Assembly: GCA_963712435.1 (NCBI GenBank)
Contig: CAVQIB010000013.1
Span: forward strand, 1 to 64,000
Reading direction: 5' to 3'
From: Rhodoplanes sp963712435
GTDB taxonomy: Bacteria > Pseudomonadota > Alphaproteobacteria > Rhizobiales > Xanthobacteraceae
DNA: 64,000 nt
Positions 40,903 through 48,890 of this stretch are shown in pieces. A program made the position numbers and the translations under genes. The notes beneath the pieces were generated by a model. It ran no database searches. It was not told where the DNA came from and was given only the letters and a program-made list of their open reading frames with translations. The first letter of the stretch is position 1; the number at the start of each line of letters is the position of its first letter.

Positions 40903-42070
40903 GGCAGCCGCAGGTCGCGCGCCTCTGCCGACGGCCGTCGCCTGCATCTGCAGGACGGCCCGATCGATCTCGTGATCGAGGCGTTCGGCGCAACGGACGC
41001 GGTCGCCGCCGCCTATGCCGCCGCGACGCGCCGCTTCACCGGCCTGCTCGACGAGCTGGTGCAGGAGCTGCCGCTGCTGCGGACGCAGGCGCAGCCCTGT
41101 TCACCCCCCGCCAATCATGCGAACCGCATCCTCCCCCGCGCAGCGGGGGAGGGGGACCGCCCATCGCAGGCAAGCTTCGACGCCAGCCTGCGCACGCTTG
41201 GCTGCGTCGGCGGCGGAGGGGGCGCTCGTATTCGGCCGTCGCCGGCCTCCTCCACCATGCTGCGCATGGTTCCCCTCCCCCGTTTCACGGAGGAGGATGA
41301 CGGCGGGTCGACCGTGGGGCGCACCGATCCGGGCGAGCAGTCGCCCGCGCCAATTCAAGCGAAGCTCGCCGGCGTCGTCGCGCGGCGCGATGCATGCCGC
41401 CGTTGCGCCCTTCGCGGACGAATGTTTCATCACGCCGATGGCGGCGGTCGCCGGCGCGGTCGCCGATGAAATCCTGCAAGTGATGTGCAGGACCGCGCCG
41501 CTGGCGCGCGCCTATGTCAACAATGGCGGCGACATCGCGCTGCATCTGAGCAGCGGCGAATCATTCATGCGTCGGGCTGGTCGACCGGCCGGACCGGCCG
41601 AGCCTGTTCGCGCGCGCGCGCATCAGCGGCGCATGATCCCGCGCGCGGGATCGCGACCAGCGGCTGGCGCGGTCGCAGCTTCTCGCTCGGCATCGCCGAT
41701 GCGGTCACGATCCTCGCGGCGACCGCGGCGCAGGCCGACGCTGCGGCGACTGTCGTCGCCAATGCGGTCGATCTGCCCGGCCATCCGGCGATCGTTCGCG
41801 CGCCCGCCTGCTCGATCAAGCCGGACAGTGATCTCGGCGACCTTCCGGTCACCCGCGGGGTCGGCCTGCTGACGCCGCACGAGATCGGCGCGGCGATCGC
41901 GCGCGGCCTTGCGGCTCGCCCGCGCCCTGCGCGACCGCGGCCTGATCCACGCCGCCGCCATTCATCTGCAGGGCGAGACGCGCGTCCTCGTTCCCGGCGA
42001 GGTCGAAGCGCTTCGTCTCCCGCTCGCCCCTTCGCTCACACAAGCCGGACCGGTTCTTGCCCATGTCTGA
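40899..42070 (+). CDS. UPF0280 family protein with in-frame repeat insertion (frame-broken)
   Basis: About 388 residues once five one-base insertions are skipped. UPF0280 blocks are clear: LHLQDGPIDLVIEAFG, VARRMHAAVAPFADECFITP, MAAVAGAVADEILQVM, AYVNNGGDIALHLSSGESF, GIATSGWRGRSFSLGIADAV and TVVANAVDLPGHPAIVRAPA. The fold of the family is ApbE-like; its reaction is unknown. Between LPLLR and the VARRM block there are about 60 extra residues encoded by a palindromic repeat element (41,125-41,310), and the frame stays open through it. UPF0280 genes often accompany 6-hydroxynicotinate reductase homologues, which supports a shared pathway. Confidence 0.75.
41125..41310. repeat. Palindromic repeat element inserted in-frame in the UPF0280 gene
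   Basis: CATCCTCCCCCGCGCAGCGG and GGAGGGGGACC at the left end, and CACCATGCTGCGCATGGTTC, CCCTCCCCCGTTTCACGGAGG at the right end, are inverted copies of the intergenic element at 44,533-44,587. The right half matches the reverse complement of that copy over about 50 bp with few changes. The reading frame across it has no stop. Confidence 0.7.
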
Positions 42071-42649
42071 TGTCCTCCTGCGCAAGCGCGTCATCATCGT
42101 CGAGGAAATCTTCCACGAGGGCGGGCCGATCGCGGATCACGCCGCTCATGCGCGGCGCGATTCTCGCGGTGATCGCCAACCCGTTCGCCGGCCGCTATGT
42201 CGAAGAGATCGCGGAGTTCATGGACGATCTCAAGCCGCTCGGCCTCGCGATGGCGCAGCCAGCTCGTGGCCGCGCTCGGCGGCGACCCGACGATGATCGA
42301 AGGCTACGGCAAGGGCGCCATCGTCGGCGCGGCCGGCGAACTCGAGCACGGCGCGCTCTGGCATGTGCCCGGCGGCTACGCGATGCGCGAGATCCTCGGC
42401 GGCGCCAAGGCGATCGTGCCGTCGACCAAGAAGGTCGGCGGCCCGGGCACCCGCCTCGACGTGCCGGTGACGCATATCAACGCCTCTTATGTGCGCAGTC
42501 ACTTCGACGCGATGGAGGTCGGCATCGCCGATGCGCCGCGCGCCGACGAAATCGTGCTGGCACTCGTCATGACCACCGGCCCGCGCGTCCATGCCCGCGT
42601 CGGCGGCCTCGCCGCGAGCGAGATCAAGGGCGAGGACGGCCTGCGATGA
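42063..42649 (+). CDS. DUF1185 (amino acid synthesis) family protein, copy 1 (frame-broken)
   Basis: About 194 residues with two one-base insertions. Family blocks are AILAVIANPFAGRYVEEIAE, GYGKGAIVGAAGELEHGALW, VPSTKKVGGPGTRLDVPVTH, YVRSHFDAMEVGIADAPRAD and GLAASEIKGEDGLR. DUF1185 (PF06684) proteins have a chorismate-mutase-like fold and an undefined role in amino-acid-related metabolism. The ATG overlaps the UPF0280 stop. A second copy follows directly, so the two may form a heteromer or act on successive intermediates. Confidence 0.8.
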
Positions 42650-42709
42650 AACCGCGATGGCCGCGTGCGCTGGCGCGGATTTGCTCGCACAGGGCTGATG
42701 GGGCAGGCG

Positions 42710-43296
42710 ATGAAGGCGAAGATCCGCAAGATCGTGACCGTCGTCGACGAGACCCTGACCGAGATGGACCGCGACGGTCGATCCGCCGGTCCGCCGCGCC
42801 GCCGCCGTCGCGGTGATCGCCAACCCGTTTGCCGGCCGCTATGTCGAGGATCTCGCCGACCTGATCGAGATCGGCGAGGAACTCGGCGAACTGCTGGCCG
42901 AGCGGGCGGTCGCCGCGCTCGGCATCGACGGGCCGAAGGTCGAGAGCTACGGCAAGGCCGCGCTCGTCGGCGAGAACGGCGAGCTGGAGCATGCCGCCGC
43001 GATCCTGCATCCGAAGCTCGGCGCGCCGGTGCGCAAGGTGCTCGGCAAGGGCGCAGCGCTGATCCCCTCCTCGAAGAAGCGCGGCGGACCGGGCGCCGTG
43101 CTCGACATTCCGCTCGGCCACAAGGACGCGGCCTTCGTGCGCAGCCATTTCGACGGCATGGAGGTGCACGATCAACGACGCGCCGCGCGCCGACGAGATC
43201 GTGGTGGCGGTGGCGGTCACGACCGGCGGCCGGCCGCTGCCGCGCGTCGGCGGGCTGAAGGCGAGCGAGATCAAGGGCGAGGACGGACTACGATAG
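42710..43296 (+). CDS. DUF1185 (amino acid synthesis) family protein, copy 2 (frame-broken)
   Basis: About 194 residues, parallel to the preceding gene: VAVIANPFAGRYVEDLADLI, YGKAALVGENGELEHAAAIL, LIPSSKKRGGPGAVLDIPLG, FVRSHFDGMEVTINDAPRAD and GLKASEIKGEDGLR. The C-terminal nine residues match copy 1 exactly while the N-terminal halves diverge, which speaks for an old duplication. Two one-base insertions break the frame. ATG 42710 (MKAKIRKIVTVVDE) is preferred; ATG 42698 is also in frame. It precedes the transporter genes by 26 bp. Confidence 0.8.
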
Positions 43297-43322
43297 ATTC
43301 AAAGTCTCGAAGGGAGAGCGTC

Positions 43323-44523
43323 ATGAGAACAGCGTTGAGCATTGCCGCGGCCCTCGTCGCGTGGCTCGCGGGGGGAAGCGGCCCCGCTCGGGCTGACGAC
43401 ATCAAGATCGGGGAGATCAATTCCTATTCGGGCCTGCCGGCCTTCACCGAGCCGTACCGCAAGGGCTGGCAGTTGGCGCTCGAGGAGGTCAATGCGAAGG
43501 GCGGCGTCAACGGCGACAAGCTCGTCGTCATCTCGAAGGACGACGGCGGCAAGCCGGCGGATGCGGTCACGGCGGCGAACCAGCTCGTCGAAAGCGACCG
43601 CGTCGCGATGCTGATGGGCACCTTCTTCTCCAATATCGGCCTCGCGGTTTCCGACTATGCGAAGCAGAAGAAGATCTTCTTCCTCGCCGCCGAGCCGCTG
43701 ACCGACGCGATCACCTGGTCGCAGGGGCACCGCTACACGTTCCGCCTGCGGCCATCCAATTTCATGCAGGCCTCGATGCTGGCGGAGGAAGCCGCCAAGC
43801 TGCCGGCCAAGCGCTGGGCGAGCGTCGCGCCGAATTACGAATACGGACAATCGGCGGTCGCGGCGTTCAAGAAGGCGCTCGCCGCGAAGCGCCCGGACAT
43901 CGAATGGGTCGCCGAGCAATGGCCGCCGCAAGGCAAGATCGAGGCCGGCGCAGTGGTTCAGGCGCTGGCCGCGGCGCAGCCCGAGGCGATCCTCAACGTG
44001 ACGTTCGGCGCCGGACCTCGTGAAGTTCGTGCGCGAGGGCACGACCCGCGGCCTGTTCAAGGATCGCGCGGTGGTGAGCTTCCTGACCGGGGAGCCCGAA
44101 TATCTCGATCCGCTGAAGGACGAGGCGCCGACCGGCTGGATCGTGACCGGCTATCCTTGGTACGCCGTCAAGACGCCGGAGCACGATGCGTTCGTGAAGG
44201 CCTATCAGGCGAAGTTCAACGATTATCCGCGCCTCGGCTCGGTGGTCGGCTATGTCACCCTGAAGGCCGCCGCCGCGATCCTCGCCAAGGCGGGCTCGAC
44301 CGACACCGAAAAGCTGATCGCCGCCGCGGAAGGGCTGAAGCTCGACACGCCGTTCGGATCGGTCACCTTCCGCCCGATCGATCATCAGTCGACTCTCGGC
44401 GCCTTCGTGGGCAAGACCGCCGTGGTCGACGGCAAGGGGGTCATGATCGACTTCGTCTATCGCGACGGCGCCAATTATCTGCCGGCGGACGACGAGGTGA
44501 AGAAGCTCCGTCCGCAAGAGTGA
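43323..44523 (+). CDS. Liv-type ABC transporter substrate-binding protein (one frameshift)
   Basis: About 399 residues with a signal peptide (ALSIAAALVAWLAGGSGPAR). The binding-protein blocks are IKIGEINSYSGLPAFTEPYR, VVISKDDGGKPADAVTAANQ, FFSNIGLAVSDYAKQKKIFF and SVAPNYEYGQSAVAAFKKAL. GGGAGA lies before ATG 43323. One extra G near 44,015 breaks the frame (FGA-DLVKFVREG once corrected). The ligand is inferred from context to be a pyridine carboxylate or related acid; the fold alone cannot tell. It begins a transporter unit that continues at 44,918 after a repeat-filled gap. Confidence 0.85.
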
Positions 44524-44532
44524 AGTGGATCA

Positions 44533-44587
44533 ATCCTCCCCCGTGAAACGGGGGAGGGGGACCATGCGCAGCATGGCGGAGGGGGTA
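44533..44587. repeat. Palindromic repeat, CCTCCCCCG family
   Basis: CCTCCCCCG-TGAAA-CGGGGGAGG followed by GGGACCATGCGCAGCATGG, which is a second small hairpin. The same unit occurs inverted inside the UPF0280 gene at 41.2-41.3 kb. Confidence 0.65.
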
Positions 44588-44654
44588 AATTAAAATGGGG
44601 GGCAATTGAACAAAGCCAGGCAGTGGACGACGTCCTTTCGGCCGGCCTTGAGCT

Positions 44655-44845
44655 TTACCTCTCCCCGCTGGGGAGAGGTCGGATTTCGAGCACCGCAGGC
44701 AAGTTTACGCAGCCTGCGCAAGCTTGGCTGCGTGCGAGGAAGCCGGGTGAGGGGGATACATATCTTGAACCAAGAGCCCCCTCATCCGGCTCGCATCTCA
44801 TTTCATTCGATGCTCACCGACCTCTCCCCACAGGGGAGAGGTGAG
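44655..44845. repeat. Palindromic repeat, CCTCTCCCC family
   Basis: ACCTCTCCCCGCTGGGGAGAGGT at the left and ACCTCTCCCCACAGGGGAGAGGT at the right frame about 145 bp containing GGTGAGGGGG and CCCCCTCATCCGG. The layout matches the copies at 15.1 and 26.8 kb. With the 44.53-kb element it fills the 394-bp gap between the substrate-binding and permease genes; no gene is present. Confidence 0.65.
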
Positions 44846-44917
44846 AACCGTCGAGCCACGCGCGCCCGCGTGTCGCGATCCTTGCGTACGGCCGGCAAAC
44901 CGAGATAGCGGGGGCCC

Positions 44918-46786
44918 GTGGAATTTCTGGTCGTCCAGTTTTTGACCGGGCTCGCGAGCGCAGCCTCGCTGTTTCTGGCGGCGTCCGGCCTGTCGATCAT
45001 TTTCGGCGTGACGCGGATCGTCAATTTCGCCCACGGCGCCTTCTACATGCTCGGGGCCTATGTCGCCGTGACCCTGACCGAATGGTGGGCCGGCCCCTTG
45101 GGCTTCTGGGGCGGAATTCTCGTCGCCGCGCTCTTTGTCGCCGTGCTCGGAGCGCTTACCGAAATCTTGCTGCTGCGCCGGATCTACCGGTCGCCCGAGC
45201 TGTTCCAATTGCTCGCGACCTTCGGCGTCACGCTGATGATGCAGGACATCGTCCTGCTCGTGTGGGGGCCGGTCGATCTGATCGGCCCGCGCGCGCCGGG
45301 CTTCCGGGGCGCGGTGGATATCCTCGGTCAGGCGGTGCCCAGCTACGAACTGTTTCTGATCGCGCTCGGCCCGGTCGTGCTCGCGGTGCTGTGGCTCCTG
45401 TTCCATCGCACCCGCTGGGGCGTTCTCGTGCGCGCCGCGACGCAGGATCGCGACATGGTCGCGGCCCTCGGGGTGAACCAGAAATGGCTCTTCACCAGCG
45501 TGTTTGCGCTCGGCATTTTCCTCGCGGCGCTCGGCGGCGCGCTGCAGCTTCCGCGCGAGGCCGCGAGCCACAACATGGATCTCCGGATCATCGTCGAGGT
45601 GTTCGTCGTCGTGGTGATCGGCGGCCTTGGCAGCGTGACCGGCGCGTTCCTCGCCGCCGTGCTGGTCTCCGAACTCAACGCGTTCGGCATCCTGATCCTG
45701 CCGAAAATATCGCTTGTGCTCGTCTTCCTGGTGATGGCGGCCGTCCTCGTCGTCCGGCCCTGGGGGCTGTTCGGGCGCAAGGAGGGCGCGGCCCGGCAGG
45801 CGCCCGGGGCGACCATCCATCCGTGGCGGCCGCTGCGTCCGCCGGAGCGGCTGGCGGTCGCCGGCGTGCTCGCGGCGGCTGCGTGCCTGCCGTTCTTCGC
45901 CGGCAATTACCTGCTCACGGTCGGCGCCGAGATCCTCATTTTCGCGCTGTTCGCGCAGAGCCTGCAATTGCTGATGACGGTGGGCGGGCTGGCCTCGTTC
46001 GGGCATGCCGCCTATTTCGGGCTCGGCAGCTATGGCGCGGCGCTCGCCGCAAAATCGCTCGGCCTGCCGATGGGACTCGCCTTGCTCGCCGGCCCGCTGC
46101 TCGCGCTCGTGGGCGCCTGCCTGTTCGGATGGTTCGCGGTGCGGCTCGCCGGCGTCTACTTCGCGATGCTGACGCTCGCCTTCGCCCAGATCGCCTGGTC
46201 GGTGGCGTTCCAGTGGGTCGAGGTCACGGGCGGCGACAACGGGATACTCGGCGTCTGGCCGGCCGCCTTGGTCGGCACGCCGGCGCGGTTCTACTGGCTG
46301 AGCTTCTTCGTCACCGTGGCGGGGGTTTTCTGCCTGCGCGTGCTCACCTTCTCGCCGTTCGGCTATGCGCTGCGGGCGACGCGCAATTCCGAGCTGCGCG
46401 CCGAAGCGATCGGCATCGATCGCGGTCGCGTCCAACTGACGGCGTTCATGATCGCCGGCGCCTTCGCCGGAATCGCGGGCGCGCTGTTCGCCTACCTCAA
46501 GGGCAGCGTATTTCCCGAGACGCTCGCCATTCCGCTCTCGGTCGACGCGCTGGTGATGGTGCTGCTGGGCGGCGTCGAGACCGTGTCGGGCGCGGTGGTG
46601 GGGGCGATCGTCTACAAGGCGCTCGCCGTCTGGCTGATGAGCGAGACCGAGCTCTCCAAGCTCGTGCTCGGCGCGGTGATCGTGGGCCTCGTCGTCCTCT
46701 CGCCCAAGGGGATCGTCGGCTATCTGTCCGATTTCTCCTGGCCGGCGGCGTGGCGCTCGGCCCAGTCCAAGAAGGCGCAGCGATGA
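44918..46786 (+). CDS. Fused LivH-LivM ABC transporter permease
   Basis: A 622-residue protein. Residues 1-290 are LivH-like (ASGLSIIFGVTRIVNFAHGA, LLATFGVTLMMQDIVLLVWG, VVVIGGLGSVTGAFLAAVLV, VRPWGLFGRKEG). Residues 310-610 are LivM-like (LMTVGGLASFGHAAYFGLGS, GVYFAMLTLAFAQIAWSVAF, VTGGDNGILGVWPAALVG, VMVLLGGVETVSGAVVGAIV). In most Liv systems these are separate genes, as in the 5-6 kb operon of this same window. The start is GTG 44918. The last bases overlap livG by four (ATGA). Confidence 0.9.
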   Translation: MEFLVVQFLTGLASAASLFLAASGLSIIFGVTRIVNFAHGAFYMLGAYVAVTLTEWWAGPLGFWGGILVAALFVAVLGALTEILLLRRIYRSPELFQLLATFGVTLMMQDIVLLVWGPVDLIGPRAPGFRGAVDILGQAVPSYELFLIALGPVVLAVLWLLFHRTRWGVLVRAATQDRDMVAALGVNQKWLFTSVFALGIFLAALGGALQLPREAASHNMDLRIIVEVFVVVVIGGLGSVTGAFLAAVLVSELNAFGILILPKISLVLVFLVMAAVLVVRPWGLFGRKEGAARQAPGATIHPWRPLRPPERLAVAGVLAAAACLPFFAGNYLLTVGAEILIFALFAQSLQLLMTVGGLASFGHAAYFGLGSYGAALAAKSLGLPMGLALLAGPLLALVGACLFGWFAVRLAGVYFAMLTLAFAQIAWSVAFQWVEVTGGDNGILGVWPAALVGTPARFYWLSFFVTVAGVFCLRVLTFSPFGYALRATRNSELRAEAIGIDRGRVQLTAFMIAGAFAGIAGALFAYLKGSVFPETLAIPLSVDALVMVLLGGVETVSGAVVGAIVYKALAVWLMSETELSKLVLGAVIVGLVVLSPKGIVGYLSDFSWPAAWRSAQSKKAQR

Positions 46787-47565
46787 CGGCGGCGCTCGAG
46801 GTCGAGGGCATTTCCAAGTCCTATGGCGGCGTGGCCGCCGTGCGCGACGTCAGTTTTCAGGTGGAGGCGGGCGAGATCGTCGCTTTGATCGGGCCGAACG
46901 GCGCGGGCAAGAGCACGTGCTTCAACATGATCATGGGACAGATTCCGATCGATGACGGCACGATCCGGATCTTCGGGCGCGTGACCACCGGGCTGCCGCC
47001 GCGCGCGGTCTGGCGGCTCGGCGTCGGCCGCACCTTCCAGATCACGGCGACCTTCGCCTCGATGACGGTCGCGGAGAACGTGCAGGTCGCGCTGCTGTCG
47101 CATCGCCGGCTGCTCTCGACGTTCTACCGGTTCGCCGGCGCGATGGCGCGCGAGGAGGCCGAGCGCCTGCTCGATCTGTTGGGGCTGAAACCGCAGGCCG
47201 GACGCGCCTGCGGCGAACTCGCCTATGGCGACCTCAAGCGGCTCGAACTCGCGGTCGCGCTCGCCAATGACCCGAAGCTTCTGCTGCTCGACGAACCGAC
47301 CGCCGGCATGGCGCCGAGAGAACGCGTCGACCTGATGGCGCTCACCGCGCGGATCGCGCGCGACCGGAACATCGGCGTGTTCTTCACCGAGCACGACATG
47401 GATGTCGTGTTCGAGCACGCCGACCGCGTGATGGTGCTCGACCGCGGTTTCCTGATCGCCGCCGGCCCGCCGCAGGCGGTGCGCACCGACCCAAAGGTCC
47501 GCGCCGTCTATCTCGGCGAGGGCTTCGGCGACGACGATCCCAGACCCCGGGGCGAGGCGACATGA
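46783..47565 (+). CDS. livG: Liv-type ABC transporter ATPase LivG
   Basis: A 260-residue ATPase. Walker A is ALIGPNGAGKSTCFNMIMG, the Q-loop region GVGRTFQITATFASMTVAEN, the signature CGELAYGDLKRLELAVALAN, Walker B LLLLDEPTAGMAP, and the H-loop FFTEHDMDVVFEHADR. The signature reads AYGDLK in place of the usual SYGxQR/SGGQ pattern, which is a normal LivG variant. Both ends overlap neighbours by four bases, so expression with permease and LivF is coupled. Confidence 0.92.
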   Translation: MTAALEVEGISKSYGGVAAVRDVSFQVEAGEIVALIGPNGAGKSTCFNMIMGQIPIDDGTIRIFGRVTTGLPPRAVWRLGVGRTFQITATFASMTVAENVQVALLSHRRLLSTFYRFAGAMAREEAERLLDLLGLKPQAGRACGELAYGDLKRLELAVALANDPKLLLLDEPTAGMAPRERVDLMALTARIARDRNIGVFFTEHDMDVVFEHADRVMVLDRGFLIAAGPPQAVRTDPKVRAVYLGEGFGDDDPRPRGEAT

Positions 47566-48266
47566 AGCTCACCGTCTCCAAGCTGCAGGCGCGCTATGGT
47601 CCGGCGCAGATCCTGTTCGACGTGAGCTTCGCGGTCGCCAACGGCGAGGTCGTTGCCCTGCTCGGCCGCAACGGCGCCGGCAAGTCGACCACCTTGCGGT
47701 CGATCATCGGCCTCGTCGCCGACCGGACCGGGGCGATCGAGTTCCAGGGCGAGAACATCGCGCGGCTGCCGACCTATGAGATCGCCCGGCGCGGCCTCGG
47801 CTGGGTGCCGGAGGATCGGCGCATCTTCACCGAGCTCACGGTCACGGAGAACCTTGAAGTCGGCCGGCAGCCGCCGCGCGCGGGCGCACCGACCTGGACG
47901 CCCGAGAAGCTCTTCGCGCTTTTTCCCAATCTCGCGGAGATGCGGCAGCGCCTGGGCGGGCGCATGTCGGGCGGGGAGCAGCAGATGCTGACGATCGCCC
48001 GCACGCTGATGGGCAATCCCGCGCTGGTGCTGCTCGACGAGCCGTCCGAGGGTCTTGCGCCCAAGATTGTCGAGCAGATGGCCGCAGCCATTCTCGCGAT
48101 GAAGCGCGAAGGGCTCGCGCTCGTCATCTCGGAGCAGAACCTGCGCTTCGCGCGCCTGATCTCCGACCGCGCCGTCATCATCGAAAAAGGCCGTGTTCGC
48201 TACAGCGGAACAATGGCGGAGCTGGAAGCCAATCCCGAAATCCGCGACGCCTATCTCGCAGTATAA
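47562..48266 (+). CDS. livF: Liv-type ABC transporter ATPase LivF
   Basis: A 234-residue ATPase with Walker A LLGRNGAGKSTTLRSIIGLV, the family stretch RGLGWVPEDRRIFTELTVTE, signature MSGGEQQMLTIARTLMGNPA and Walker B LVLLDEPSEGLAPKIVEQM, then ISEQNLRFARLISDRAVIIE. It ends at TAA 48264-48266. It completes the second importer: substrate-binding protein, fused permease, LivG and LivF. The frame is intact. Confidence 0.93.
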   Translation: MKLTVSKLQARYGPAQILFDVSFAVANGEVVALLGRNGAGKSTTLRSIIGLVADRTGAIEFQGENIARLPTYEIARRGLGWVPEDRRIFTELTVTENLEVGRQPPRAGAPTWTPEKLFALFPNLAEMRQRLGGRMSGGEQQMLTIARTLMGNPALVLLDEPSEGLAPKIVEQMAAAILAMKREGLALVISEQNLRFARLISDRAVIIEKGRVRYSGTMAELEANPEIRDAYLAV

Positions 48267-48329
48267 TACAACAAGCCACGGGATCGGGACGACACCCTCT
48301 GCGGCAAGCGAGGGAAGGAACAACACGAA

Positions 48330-48857
48330 ATGCCTGAAAAAAAAGTGACGCCGACACGCCGCGCAGACGCGCGCCCCGGCCGCGCCGGCAAGGACAAGGC
48401 GGCAAGACCGAAGGCGGCCGGGGCGACGGGTGGGCGCGACAAGCCGCCGCTCTATGTTCTCGAGGAGCAGGTCGGGTTTCTGCTGCGGCAGGCGAACCAG
48501 CGCCATACCACGATCTTCGCCGAGCGGATGATAGAGGACCTGACCCCCACGCAATGGGCCGCGCTCGCCAAGCTGCATGAACGCGGGCCGCTCTCGCAGA
48601 ACCTGCTCGGCCGTCACACCGCGATGGACGCGGCGACGATCAAGGGCGTGGTCGATCGTCTGACCGCGCGCGGACTGGCCGCAGGCGATCCCGATCCGAC
48701 CGACGCACGGCGGCTCCGCATCGCGCTGACCAAGGACGGCCGCGCCGTGGCCAGGCGCGCCGTCGCCAATGCGCTTGCGATCACCGAGGAGACGCTCAAG
48801 CCGCTCAGCGCCGCCGAACGCAAATCGCTGGTGCGCCTGCTCGGCAAGATCACGTGA
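48330..48857 (+). CDS. MarR family transcriptional regulator
   Basis: A 175-residue protein. After a Lys/Arg/Ala-rich tail of about 40 residues comes a MarR winged helix: VGFLLRQANQRHTTIFAERM, LTPTQWAALAKLHERGPLSQ, the recognition helix region HTAMDAATIKGVVDRLTARG and wing GDPDPTDARRLRIALTKDG. MarR proteins NicR and BpsR repress nicotinate catabolism in Pseudomonas and Bordetella in response to 6-hydroxynicotinate, so a similar role is plausible. It is preceded by an imperfect AGTATAATAC palindrome at about 48,260-48,269 and is convergent with the enamidase gene. Confidence 0.87.
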   Translation: MPEKKVTPTRRADARPGRAGKDKAARPKAAGATGGRDKPPLYVLEEQVGFLLRQANQRHTTIFAERMIEDLTPTQWAALAKLHERGPLSQNLLGRHTAMDAATIKGVVDRLTARGLAAGDPDPTDARRLRIALTKDGRAVARRAVANALAITEETLKPLSAAERKSLVRLLGKIT

Positions 48858-48890
48858 GCGACGCCGCAGGCGCGGTAATGAAGGCGATTG

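Noticed and set aside
41100..41310. CRISPR-like repeat array in the UPF0280 gene
   Set aside because: Only two inverted copies are present, without regular spacers or cas genes; it is a palindromic element.
3056..43200. Codon-boundary insertions as evidence for programmed frameshifting or quadruplet decoding
   Set aside because: Any +1 insertion can be written as a four-base codon, and the protein evidence does not fix the exact base, so the apparent boundary preference is not informative.
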